Origin: CAVVFX01 sp963777595
GTDB lineage: Bacteria; Acidobacteriota; Terriglobia; Bryobacterales; Bryobacteraceae
Direction: 5' to 3'
Length of the DNA: 64,000 bases
Assembly (NCBI GenBank): GCA_963777595.1
Contig: CAVZRE010000008.1
Location: 8,544 to 72,543 of the forward strand
Under the pieces are notes generated by a model, which was not told the DNA's origin, made no database searches, and saw only the letters and a list, made by a program, of their open reading frames with translations. Position numbers and translations under genes: made by a program. Below are positions 39,319 to 47,698 of the stretch, in pieces. Numbering within the stretch: the first letter of the stretch is position 1; each line of letters opens with the position of its first letter.

Positions 39319-39339
39319 CCTATTTCAATCTGAAATAGG
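39319..39339. repeat. Palindrome, first of two related sites near a serine recombinase
   Basis: CCTATTTCA-ATC-TGAAATAGG, 9-bp perfect arms with a 3-bp centre. An overlapping GAAATA-CCC-TATTTC lies at 39312-39326, so the GAAATA unit occurs three times in alternating orientation. A related copy is at 39498. It may be a binding or crossover site for the adjacent recombinase. Confidence 0.5.
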
Positions 39340-39497
39340 TCAACCAAAAATGCGGGGACCGACATGCTGCCCAGTCGGGACAGCCAGGCGAGTTCCGGTT
39401 TCATCGACCACGGCAGAACATACCGCCGGCCTTTACAGTTGGCGTCATCGGTACTGATGGAACCTGCCGGATTGGGACTGACAACGACGGCGCTACC

Positions 39498-39516
39498 CTA
39501 TTTCAGGCAGAAATAG
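39498..39516. repeat. Palindrome, second of two related sites near a serine recombinase
   Basis: CTATTTC-AGGCA-GAAATAG overlapping the 3' end of the recombinase gene. It shares the preceding TACCCTATTTCA and the following CAAAATGCG stretch with the 39319 site, so the two form an imperfect direct repeat of about 45 bp spaced by about 180 bp. Confidence 0.5.
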
Positions 39517-40087
39517 AGCAGGCCAAAATGCGACGGACGGAGGTACGTCCGATTTGCAGCCGGCGAGCGATTTCGGCTTTGGCCACGCCAGCACGGTGCA
39601 GTTTCCGGATCGCAGCGGACGGGAGGCCTGCGGTCACGGGCCGACCGAGTCGTTTGCCGTTCTGCCGGGCGTGGGCCAGTCCAGCCCGTGTTCGTTCGCT
39701 CAGTATCTCTCTCTCAAACTCTGCGAACACCGCCAAAGGACCGGCCATCGCTCGACCGACTGGCGTGGTCAGATCCAGTGCCTCGGTGAGCGACACGAAA
39801 CCGACGCCGAGATGTTCCAGTTCCTGGAGTGTCGTCAGGAGATCCGTTACTGACCGGCCCCAGCGGTCCAGCCGCCAGACCAACACGACATCAATCTCCC
39901 GGCGGCGGGCAGCTTCCATCAGTCTTTCACGCGCTTCTCGTTTCGCGGCGCCGGAGCCGACCTCGCGGACCTGCATAGCGATCGTCCAACCACGACGGGC
40001 GGCATACTCCCTCAGGGCATGATTTTGCATGGGGAGGGTCTGCTGGTCATTGGTGGACACCCGGGCATACAGCCCAGCCCGCAACAT
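39503..40087 (-). CDS. Small serine recombinase (resolvase/invertase family)
   Basis: Protein of 194 residues from ATG 40087: MLRAGLYARVSTNDQQT with nucleophile Ser11, then VLVWRLDRWGRSVTDLLTTLQEL, REILSERTRAGLAHARQNGKRLGRP and a C-terminal helix-turn-helix (VAKAEIARRLQIGRTSVRRIL). It cuts and rejoins DNA at short sites. The frame extends to 40234 but the extra residues are not family-like. It ends inside a palindromic repeat and sits between a dsbA remnant and an amidase remnant. Confidence 0.9.
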   Translation of the reverse strand: MLRAGLYARVSTNDQQTLPMQNHALREYAARRGWTIAMQVREVGSGAAKREARERLMEAARRREIDVVLVWRLDRWGRSVTDLLTTLQELEHLGVGFVSLTEALDLTTPVGRAMAGPLAVFAEFEREILSERTRAGLAHARQNGKRLGRPVTAGLPSAAIRKLHRAGVAKAEIARRLQIGRTSVRRILACSISA

Positions 40088-40208
40088 TTTCGACCGTTTG
40101 CGTGACTGGCCAAAAACGTTACCGGATTTTGCTTTCTGGGAAGCCCGTTTTATGGGCATATTGGAGTGCCACCTGACCATGGCCGAAGACGATCCTTTTC
40201 GGCCATAG

Positions 40209-40343
40209 CTGGAGATCATCGGGCAGCCGTTCAAGGAGACGGAGATGATTGCGCTCGCAAAGGCGTATCAGGACGCATCGGGATTTCATTTGAAGCATCC
40301 GAATCTGGATGCTACGGCTCCCATTCTGAAATCGAGCGAGTAG
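40209..40343 (+). pseudogene. C-terminal fragment of an amidase-signature-family gene
   Basis: One frame reads LEIIGQPFKETEMIALAKAYQDASGFHLKHPN before TAG. This matches the last 45 residues of amidase-signature enzymes (L-x-IIG-xPF-xE ... A-x-AYE). A stop at 40206 and the recombinase gene lie upstream; the rest of the amidase is gone. Confidence 0.55.
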
Positions 40344-40400
40344 TAGATCAGCGTCGCTGTTCGCAACGCTTGTGCTGGCCATGAGCACTGACACGATCAT

Positions 40401-42215
40401 TCATAGGTTTGCCCGAAAATTACCGACCGCCTCGGACGTCCGGAGATAGCGATTATAGATTCGGAAACTGCCCAGTTGACCATACAGCACGCCGCCAAGC
40501 TTCGCTTTTTTCGCGCCGTTCGCGTCGTGCAGTCCCGGCGGAATCCGCCCCCACCCGAACTCGCGAACAGCGCCGCCGTCATTGAGCACACCATCTACCA
40601 TCCACGTGATGATGCGCGCTCCGCCATCCACCGTCACCGTCACATGTTGCCAATCCCCCACACGCAGCGTACCAGGATGAGTGCCGGGGTCCGAGTCCCA
40701 CGCCGTTTTGCTATGGCCCTCGTTCAGGCTCAATTGCAATGTGGACCGGTCAGTCGTCGTGATGGCGACTCCGCGGCCCGATCCATCTCGAGCATCGAAA
40801 ATCGTTTGTCCCGCCGAGAGCTCGCGCAGACGGATGCGGAAATCGAGCGAAAATCCGCCGCCCTCGGTCAAGGCCGGTAATTGCGGCATATCATACGAGC
40901 CCGGATAACTCACTTCGAGAACCAATCCTTCACGGGTGAGCATCCGGTTTTCCTGCTGCGCCCAAAGACCGTCGAGTAGCGATCGGTCGATCTCATGCAC
41001 GCGCGCGATGGTCTTCTGTGTTTCAGTCACGAAAAACCGCCCGCTGTCCTCCACGAAATCGGGATAGCTCATGCGCGTGTCCGGATTTTCGTCGTAGAGC
41101 AGAATCTCCGGTTCCGACCAATGAATGTACCCGTTCTTCTCCACACCTCCGCAGACCCACGCGGGATTGCGATTGAAGTAGTAATCCCACTTGGCATTGT
41201 GGACCGCTTCGCCCCCATGATTGTGGTACCAGAGCAGAAACTTGCCGTTGGAAAACTTCTTCACGAAGTTGGCGGCACGCGAGTGTTTGATGCGGCGCCC
41301 GCCGGGAGTATAGGTGGCGTACGCGGATGGTGTCCACGTGTGGCCGCCATCCCGGCTGTAAGCGTGGCAGTTGTAGCCGTCGATGGTTCGATACGTTGCA
41401 TACAGCGAACCATCGTTGAGTGCCACCGGATTGGCCTCGTCGGCTACCGGACCCTTCGGCGCGCGTAGACCTTCGTCTCCATCGGGCAGGAGCATGAATT
41501 TCACTTTGGCGGGATCGCGTTCGCTCAGGATATTATCGCTGCGCACAAAGCACCCCTGCGACTCGACCATCATGCCTGGGTTGCCCCATTTCCCGACTTT
41601 CGCAAAACCGAACCACATCCTGCCCCGATCCACGATCGGCTTGCCGACGCCCCAGAAGAAGAGCACCTTTCCTTCGTAAAGATTCTCCCGGTCGATGCGC
41701 ATCAGTCGCATCGGGATGTAGTAGCGCTCGTTGGACCATGTATGGCCGTTGTCGTCTGAGTATTTGAACGCATAATATCCCAGAGTATCGACGCGCTTGG
41801 CGCTCGCTGGAGAGTTCGAGCCTTCCACACGGCGAAGATTCTCCCTGTTGTAGGTGTAGAACACATAGACGCGGCCAGTCGGGGTAAGCAGCGGCATAAC
41901 CCAGGACGCTTCCGGGCCATCGGCCGGTTCGATGTCGGTCAGCGGCGACCAGGTTGCGCCTTTATCACGGCTGATCGTAGCCACAATGTGCTGCCCTGGT
42001 TCACCCTCGACGCCGCTGCCTGTGGTCAACACGCATAACCATGCGCCGTCGCGAGTGATGACAATATACGGCTGATCAACGTAGCCCTCCTTCGGAATGG
42101 GAGCACCATTGCGAATGTTGCGCGAGTCTGCGCCGCGCGATGACGATTGTGCGACGGATTGCGCCGCCAACGGATGAAGCAGCGGAAGTGTCGAAAGAAA
42201 AAGTCGGCGATTCAT
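40401..42215 (-). CDS. Exported BNR/sialidase-fold protein with C-terminal LamG-like domain
   Basis: Protein of 604 residues with a signal peptide (MNRRLFLSTLPLLHPLAAQSVA). Asp-box-like repeats mark a six-bladed propeller (ISRDKGATWSPL, YSDDNGHTWSNE, YSRDGGHTWTPS). The C-terminal 180 residues form a concanavalin/LamG-like domain (FSLDFRIRLRELSAGQTIFDARDGSGRGV, VGDWQHVTVTVDGG, GQLGSFRIYNRYL). It is likely an exo-acting glycan-binding or -degrading protein; the catalytic Arg triad was not confirmed. Intact. Confidence 0.85.
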   Translation of the reverse strand: MNRRLFLSTLPLLHPLAAQSVAQSSSRGADSRNIRNGAPIPKEGYVDQPYIVITRDGAWLCVLTTGSGVEGEPGQHIVATISRDKGATWSPLTDIEPADGPEASWVMPLLTPTGRVYVFYTYNRENLRRVEGSNSPASAKRVDTLGYYAFKYSDDNGHTWSNERYYIPMRLMRIDRENLYEGKVLFFWGVGKPIVDRGRMWFGFAKVGKWGNPGMMVESQGCFVRSDNILSERDPAKVKFMLLPDGDEGLRAPKGPVADEANPVALNDGSLYATYRTIDGYNCHAYSRDGGHTWTPSAYATYTPGGRRIKHSRAANFVKKFSNGKFLLWYHNHGGEAVHNAKWDYYFNRNPAWVCGGVEKNGYIHWSEPEILLYDENPDTRMSYPDFVEDSGRFFVTETQKTIARVHEIDRSLLDGLWAQQENRMLTREGLVLEVSYPGSYDMPQLPALTEGGGFSLDFRIRLRELSAGQTIFDARDGSGRGVAITTTDRSTLQLSLNEGHSKTAWDSDPGTHPGTLRVGDWQHVTVTVDGGARIITWMVDGVLNDGGAVREFGWGRIPPGLHDANGAKKAKLGGVLYGQLGSFRIYNRYLRTSEAVGNFRANL

Positions 42216-42941
42216 AGGTTTATTGGCTGCACCGAGATGTCACATTATAGTCACGATGATGCAGTTCCAGGGCAATGTGCGCCTCAATCGCAAGTGTGTG
42301 GGTGCGTAGTTCGGCTACTTCCGCAAGCTGGCGGCACCAGCTGCGATTATGTCGCGGCAGGATGGCTTGGCCACGATAGGCCAAAGCAAACAACCCGCCC
42401 CAAAGATCCTTCATCAAAGGACCCAACAGCTGTGCTGGCAGGACTAGGACAGCACCATCGATCGATGTCGCCACGTCGTCCTGAGGAATTCAGATGAGCG
42501 ATGCAAGGCGGCAGCGGCAGCAACTTTCCACCCTTGCCCTCGGAAGCAGCGAGGAGCATCGCGGAGCCAGCACTCGAATCACATGGCTGCCGTGAACGCG
42601 AAGAATTCGGCGGCCATACGTACGATGACACAAGAATCAATTCCGGCGGTCGGCCGGTACTGTCGGCGATAAAAAGAGCTGCGACAGATTCTGGAGGCGT
42701 TGCTCTTCTGCCCTTCGAGCTGAGGCCTCACCCGAGCGCGCTCTTGAAGATCCACTCCCTCCCGATTTGCCAGTAACGGGATCAGCACCGGGAGTTCGCG
42801 CACGGCACCGCCAAGGACGCGACCCTGAGCCTACGTTCCCGGGCGAAATCAACCGCTTCGACATCCCCTTGCTTCGCGACCCGCGCTGACTGATCTGACT
42901 TGATTCTCCTGATCCGAACCCTGGCTGACAAAATTTCGAAA
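42216..42941. other. Intergenic region, 42216-42941
   Basis: About 725 bp upstream of the sialidase-like gene, up to the tRNA scar. It contains only short ORFs with no recognisable family. It marks the left border zone of the island. Confidence 0.35.
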
Positions 42942-42960
42942 GCCCGCATCGCGCGGGCTC
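42942..42960 (-). terminator. Intrinsic terminator downstream of the tRNA-Thr remnant
   Basis: Read on the minus strand: AGCCCGC-GCGAT-GCGGGCT then TTCGAAATTTT, a 7-bp GC stem and a T-rich tract. It lies 20 bp beyond the CCA end of the tRNA remnant at 42980, where a tRNA terminator would be. This suggests that this copy is the original chromosomal 3' end. Confidence 0.7.
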
Positions 42961-42979
42961 ATAAACTCGTGATCTAAAC

Positions 42980-43023
42980 TGGAGCCACCCGCCAGGATCG
43001 AACGACGACCTGCTGATTACGAA
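42980..43023 (-). repeat. 3' half of tRNA-Thr(CGU), copy A (attachment-site scar)
   Basis: On the minus strand the sequence starts at the anticodon loop TTCGTAA, then TCAGC, a variable region, a T-arm interrupted by a small change (TTCGATC loop, CTGGC), acceptor GGGTGGC, discriminator T and CCA. The 5' half of the tRNA is absent. A second copy is at 45061. The break at the anticodon loop is where many tyrosine integrases cross over. Confidence 0.8.
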
Positions 43024-43180
43024 TTCCGGGCTTGGCGGGATGTCGTTGATTCTGCGTTCGGCGCAATCGCCCGTATTCTCGGCGGATTCGGCGTGCTTGG
43101 CCTATATAAATCCGATTCTGGAATCCGGTGTCCGGCTGGTCAACTGACGTCTATTGCCTGAAAACCTCTATACTGGCAAC

Positions 43181-43495
43181 ATGGCGCGAAACGAATACAT
43201 CGAACAGCGCAATGGCGGATTCTATGTCGCCGGCACGCGTGTCTCCTTGGATTCCATCGTCTATTCTTTCAAAGCGGGAGACTCGCCGGAGACGATTCGC
43301 AAGAACTTCTCCTCTCTCACCCTGGAGCAGGTGTATGGGGCAATTGCCGTCTATCTTGCTCATGAGCAAGATGTCGATGCCAACATCCGCGAAGGCGAAG
43401 CGATGATCGAGCGCTCCGTGCCGCCTTTGAGCGAGAGCCGCCCCGAACTATACGCCCGACTTGACCGCGCACGCTACGTGATCAAAGTGTCTTAA
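43181..43495 (+). CDS. DUF433 antitoxin-like protein
   Basis: Protein of 104 residues from ATG 43181: YIEQRNGGFYVAGTRVSLDSIVYSFKAGDSPETIRKNFSSLTLEQVYGAIAVYLAH is the full winged-helix DUF433 core. These proteins are normally followed by a DUF5615 PIN-like toxin; none is readable downstream, so it is an orphan antitoxin. A TATACT box 8 bp before the ATG suggests a short leader. It lies inside the two-scar interval. Confidence 0.88.
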   Translation: MARNEYIEQRNGGFYVAGTRVSLDSIVYSFKAGDSPETIRKNFSSLTLEQVYGAIAVYLAHEQDVDANIREGEAMIERSVPPLSESRPELYARLDRARYVIKVS

Positions 43496-44019
43496 GAAGT
43501 TGGACGCGCGCTCCGTCGCAGGGGACGATGACCAGCGCACGATATTTGTAGAGTCGGTCTTGGCACCCCCGTTTGGAGGCCCGAAGAGCGATGGTTCTCC
43601 TATCGCACGCCTTCTTCTCTGCCGGGCCTATCACCTTGACAGACAGCGAATCGAGGATGTGCTTTTGGTCATTGTACAGGAACCGCTTCGTTGACACAAC
43701 AATGTCAGCATCCGTCACCGCCACTGCTTAATAGTGGAACACTAAGAGTGCTGACCACTAAACACATTTGCGCCAATTCCCTCGGCCAAGTCGCCTTCCT
43801 TGATCCCACATCAGCGTGCTAAACTACTCGGCCATGCGGACTCGCTTCATCTGCATTGGCTTACTCGCGCCGTCGCTCTTCTTGAGCCAGCGGCAGGAGA
43901 AAGGCGTGCTACCCGGCTTCCGACAGGGCTTCGCCTCATCGAACGCATGGTCGATGACTGCCGCAGAAGTTGCCGCCACGGGTCTAATCGCTGACCGGTT
44001 CCCGGATTGAGGAGCGACG
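43496..44019. other. Intergenic region, 43496-44019
   Basis: About 520 bp downstream of the DUF433 gene, where its toxin would be expected. No DUF5615 or PIN motif was found in any frame. Around 43800-43860 the minus strand has a tRNA-Ser-like D-arm (see rejected list). Confidence 0.4.
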
Positions 44020-44725
44020 ATGCGAATCGCCACTTGGAATTGCCAGATGGGTCTCCACAAGAAGATGGATGCACTTCTTGCGTTAGACCTCGATGTGGCG
44101 GTTGTTCCCGAGTGTTCTGAGAAATCAGTCATCGCGTTCCGGCAGCGCGGGCTGAGCGCTCTCTGGTTCGGCTCTAATCCAAATAAAGGAGTAGGCATTC
44201 TTTGTCGGCAGAAATGGACGATTCGAGCACTCCCTCAGCCTGAGCAGAAGTGGATAGTGCCCGTCGAGGTCAATTCGCCAACGCCGTTTATCTTGATCGC
44301 GGTCTGGGCGTGCGCAGTTGGGGCGAGTAGAAAAGATCGCTACATTGGGCAGGTCTATCAAGCATTGATGGCTCATCCCGAATGGTTCAATGGGAATCCG
44401 GTAGTAGTCGCTGGAGATTTCAACAGCAACAAAATCTGGGACGCCAAACGGGAGATTGGGACCATTCAGGTGTTGTGAAGGTTCTGGACGAACATGGACT
44501 GGTCAGCGCCTTTCAATGAATTGCAAGGAACGGAAACTTGTCCGACCCTCCATTTATTCCGCCACAAACACAGGCCGTATCACGTCGATCATGTCTTCAT
44601 CCCGCGAGAATGGATATCTCGGCTCAGAGCAGTCGAGGTTGGCGAGTATGAACAATGGTCGAAACTAAGCGATCATTGCCCATCGTCGTGGACATGTGTT
44701 GAAGCCAGCCGGTGTCGCACGTTCT
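44020..44725 (+). pseudogene. Endonuclease/exonuclease/phosphatase-family gene with two frameshifts
   Basis: From ATG 44020: MRIATWNCQMGLHKKMDALLALDLDVAVVPECSE (metal Asn and Glu), KGVGILCR, WACAVGAS and VVVAGDFNSNKIWD (catalytic Asp/Asn). The frame changes near 44460 and again near 44512; the rest reads HVDHVFIPREW and SDHCP (catalytic Asp-His). All EEP motifs are present once joined. The fold covers nucleases and phosphatases; within an island a nuclease role is likely. Confidence 0.78.
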
Positions 44726-44775
44726 AGTGTCTTCAGAGAGCGGAGAAGATATCGGGCGCTTCACTCCTGCATAAG

Positions 44776-45030
44776 CTAGTCGTTGATACTCGAAGCTTGA
44801 CTTTGCCGCCATTCATTTTTTGAACGATGCCAGTCTTGATCGCCGCCCTGATCTTTTCGGGGCGTTCGACTGGAGCGAGTACCGGCGCAAAGGCGTTCCA
44901 AGCCTGTTGGTACGACCGAATGGTTTTCGGGGAGCAGTTCTTGAGGAAACGGCGTTCCTGAAGGAAGGGTTTCGTAAAAAGCTTTCAGCATGGCGATTTC
45001 CGTTATCAGCGGCTCTACGAGCTTCAGCTT
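44776..45030 (-). pseudogene. N-terminal remnant of a tyrosine site-specific integrase
   Basis: Minus strand: VEPLITEIAMLKAF, then (after one extra T in a T5 run) TKPFLQERRFLKNCSPKTIRSYQQAWNAFAPVL and KIRAAIKTGIVQKMNGGKVK. This is the SAM-like core-binding domain typical of phage-type integrases; the catalytic Arg-His-Arg-Tyr domain is missing. It lies 31 bp from tRNA scar B and reads away from it, the usual position of an integrase next to its tRNA attachment site. Confidence 0.6.
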
Positions 45031-45060
45031 AAATTTCTAAATGATTGATTCTTAAAGGAA

Positions 45061-45105
45061 TGGAGCCACCCGCCAGGATCGAACTGGCGACCTGCTGATT
45101 ACGAA
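45061..45105 (-). repeat. 3' half of tRNA-Thr(CGU), copy B (attachment-site scar)
   Basis: Same 45-nt unit as copy A: anticodon loop TTCGTAA, 3' stem TCAGC, AGGTC, T-arm GCCAG-TTCGATC-CTGGC, acceptor GGGTGGC, T, CCA. The T-arm pairs perfectly here. Upstream sequence (CATTC instead of the GCTGA expected in the anticodon stem) shows the 5' half has been replaced. The downstream sequence differs from copy A and leads into the integrase remnant. Confidence 0.85.
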
Positions 45106-45767
45106 GAATGATCTGCGGTTCCAAACACTCCATTAGCTCTATACGGAAGTGCCTGTTATCAACAACTTGGGGAAGCTGCTCTCGCTCAAATAGCAACTCC
45201 CGACACCCCAAACAGATGGGGTTTTGACACAGTTCTGGCACAGCAAAAAGTGGGAGCCAACCGAAGTCGACTCGGCGTGAGGTGACGCACCGCCATGAGC
45301 CTTAGGGCTGCATGATGGTGGTTTAGAACTTGGTAGAACTTGAACATTCGGGTTTGTTGTGATTACTGATCGCATCAGCCCCACCCAGACGGAACGGTTC
45401 AAGCAAGGGCGCACCAACCCACGACGTCTCGCTTGGGAAAATGGGCAATGTTTTGTTTTCAGTAATATAACTGCGCATGGCGTTGATTCAGGGTATGGAA
45501 AACGCCAACAAAACAGTATCCCGTTTCGGCTGGTGTGCTAATGGAGGGTTTTTGGAGGGTGCGGAGCTGGTACCCATTTGCCCACTTCTCGGCTTTATGA
45601 CCGCCTTCGGCGGCAGCTATCAATATAGTTCAATATGGAAATGTATTGACGGCACCTCGATTGCGCGGACGGTAAGAATCAGGCCATGCCCGCCGCTAAG
45701 CAGGTTTCATAGATTCGGTTCTGGCCCGGCTCGTCGGACGCTGCCCGAGCGCCTCCGCCCTCGACCT
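45106..45767. other. Intergenic region, 45106-45767
   Basis: About 660 bp between the tRNA scar and the AbiE operator. ORFs here are short and unrecognised. Possibly island debris. Confidence 0.35.
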
Positions 45768-45804
45768 AATCTGTCCGAAAAGTGTTAACATTGTTTGGAC
45801 AGAT
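45768..45804 (+). promoter_or_regulatory. Palindromic operator in front of the AbiE pair
   Basis: AATCTGTCC (45768-45776) and GGACAGATATT (from 45797) are inverted arms separated by about 20 bp containing GTGTTAACATTG. The right arm ends 13 bp before the AbiEi start. AbiEi antitoxins of the type IV AbiE systems repress their own promoter by binding inverted repeats, so this is the expected site. Confidence 0.65.
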
Positions 45805-45816
45805 ATTGTCCTCAAT

Positions 45817-46527
45817 ATGTATGCAAGAATCGGACAAACCAGAGCGCATCGCGGACCCGCCCTCGACCTGAAGACTCTGATCCTCGACCGGATGCGCGCG
45901 CGAAAGCCGTTCCCCGTCTGGACCCCTGTGGACTTTCTCGACCTCGGCCCCCGCGCCGCCGTCGACAAAGCGCTCCAAAGACTCGCGCAGTCGAACGACA
46001 TTCGCCGCATCGATCGTGGACTCTATGACGTGCCCACAGTGAACCGCCTTACCGAAAAAGCCACTACACCCGATTACACGGCGATCATCGACGCCGTCGC
46101 GCGGCGCGATCAGATTCGAATTCTGGTGGACGGTCTCACGGCAGCAAACCAGCTCGGTCTTGCGGATGCCGTTCCCGCCCATGTCGTCGTTCACACCGAT
46201 GCTCGCATTCGCCCCATCAAACTGGGCAAGCTCACGATCACTTTCAAGCTCACCGCTCCCAGCCGCCTGTATTGGGCGGGCCGACCCGCTATGCGCGTCG
46301 TGCAGGCGTTACATTGGCTGCGCGATTTATTGCCTACCGATCAGACCAGAATCCTGAAGCGGCTGCAGTCCATCATTTCCGATCCGGCGCATGGAGCCGC
46401 AATCCGCCAGGATCTGGCCGCTGGTATCCACACACTGCCCACATGGATGCAGGATCTTGTCCGAGGCGCGATTGGTCCGCGACACTCTTCGAACGGCGCC
46501 TCCAAAATGCCTGCCTCAAGACCATGA
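45817..46527 (+). CDS. abiEi: AbiEi-type antitoxin (DUF6088)
   Basis: Protein of 236 residues with an N-terminal winged-helix domain (LDLKTLILDRMRARKPFPVWTPVDFLDLGPRAAVDKALQRLAQSNDIRRIDRGLYDVP) and a C-terminal AbiEi domain (DYTAIIDAVARRDQIRILVDGLTAANQLGLADAVPAHVVVHTDARIRPIKLG). It is expected to repress the operon and neutralise the toxin. ATG 45817 follows the palindromic operator; its TGA overlaps the toxin ATG (ATGA). Confidence 0.9.
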   Translation: MYARIGQTRAHRGPALDLKTLILDRMRARKPFPVWTPVDFLDLGPRAAVDKALQRLAQSNDIRRIDRGLYDVPTVNRLTEKATTPDYTAIIDAVARRDQIRILVDGLTAANQLGLADAVPAHVVVHTDARIRPIKLGKLTITFKLTAPSRLYWAGRPAMRVVQALHWLRDLLPTDQTRILKRLQSIISDPAHGAAIRQDLAAGIHTLPTWMQDLVRGAIGPRHSSNGASKMPASRP

Positions 46528-47579
46528 ACGACAACTTTCTCGAAATCATATCGGCGAAGTCAGGGGAGCGCAGAGATCTGTTTCTCGCAGCAGCCACCCG
46601 GCTCGGGACCACGGAACAGAACGTCGAGAAAGACTTCTGGGTATGCTGGGTACTCGATGCGCTCTTTCATGGGCTGCCTCCCGATGGTCCACGACTCCTG
46701 TTCAAAGGCGGAACGTCGCTGTCCAAAGCCTTCGGATTGATCTCACGCTTTTCGGAGGATATCGACATCACGGTTTTTAGAGGAGATCTGGGGCAGCCCG
46801 CAACCGTCGGCCAGTTAGAGGCGCTGAGCCGCAAGAAACGGAATGCCCGGCTCGACGAGATCAAGCTCGCGTGCCAGCAATACATCAGCGTGCAACTTCG
46901 TGAGACGCTGGGCGGCCTCCTTGATCGAACCTGCCAGCAATCCGCGGTGGCCGCCGGGCAATTCAGGGTTACCGTGGACGAGGATGATCCCGACAGCCAA
47001 ACCCTGCTCGTCTGGTATCCGACCGTGACGCCACTCGAAGGCTATGTTCGCCAAGCCGTCAAGATCGAATCGGGCGCAAAGTCGGCACTCGATCCCAACT
47101 GTGAGACCACGATTCGGCCATACCTCGCAGAGGATGTTGCTTCCCTGAATCTCGACATTCCAGGCATCACGACCGTCGTCGCCGAGCGGACGTTCTGGGA
47201 TAAGGTCATCATCATCCACGGGCAACGGCGGTGGTTTGAGCGCCGCGGAGAACTACAGCACCAGGGCCAACGCGTCTCGCGCCATTATTACGACGTCTAC
47301 CGTCTGTTAGACTCTGAAGCCGGGCAGCGGGCTTTGGCAGACACCTCTCTCTCACACGACTGCGTGCGACATGCTCGGATGTTCTTCGACCGTCCAGATT
47401 TTGACCTCGCATCCGCCATCCCCGGCACACTCGCCCTCAGCCCTTCCCCAGAAATGGTCGATCCCCTGCGGCGGGACTACAACCGGATGACCGGAATGAT
47501 CATGGGAGCGGCGCCCGAATTCGATGACGTGATCGCCCGAATCCAGGAGTTCGAGCGGAGAATGAACGCGCCTGCCTGA
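46524..47579 (+). CDS. abiEii: AbiEii nucleotidyltransferase toxin
   Basis: Protein of 351 residues from ATG 46524, overlapping the antitoxin stop. The nucleotidyltransferase motif is complete: LLFKGGTSLSKAFGLISRFSEDIDITVF (GGTSL ... SEDID), preceded by EQNVEKDFWVCWVLD. A later VVAERTFWDKVIIIHGQRRW and HYYDVYRL are also typical. AbiEii-type enzymes transfer nucleotides to tRNA or other targets and cause abortive infection or persistence. The frame is intact. Confidence 0.93.
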   Translation: MNDNFLEIISAKSGERRDLFLAAATRLGTTEQNVEKDFWVCWVLDALFHGLPPDGPRLLFKGGTSLSKAFGLISRFSEDIDITVFRGDLGQPATVGQLEALSRKKRNARLDEIKLACQQYISVQLRETLGGLLDRTCQQSAVAAGQFRVTVDEDDPDSQTLLVWYPTVTPLEGYVRQAVKIESGAKSALDPNCETTIRPYLAEDVASLNLDIPGITTVVAERTFWDKVIIIHGQRRWFERRGELQHQGQRVSRHYYDVYRLLDSEAGQRALADTSLSHDCVRHARMFFDRPDFDLASAIPGTLALSPSPEMVDPLRRDYNRMTGMIMGAAPEFDDVIARIQEFERRMNAPA

Positions 47580-47698
47580 CTTCACCATTCCACCCTATGC
47601 TCTACCCCCACGCACCTGCTTGCCAGGCAGGCGTTCACCGTTGATCTCGTCGACAACCCTTATGGCGTTGTCTGTAAATATCGCCTTTGGCGTATCGA

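Noticed and set aside
43800..43870. tRNA-Ser-like sequence on the minus strand (GCATGGCCGAGTAGTTTAGC)
   Set aside because: The D-arm resemblance is good, but no anticodon stem, variable arm or T-arm follows, so it cannot be called a tRNA gene or even a sure remnant.
45139..45417. Minus-strand ORF with several Cys after tRNA scar B
   Set aside because: The Cys spacing does not fit a known zinc finger and the frame runs into the scar; no support as a gene.
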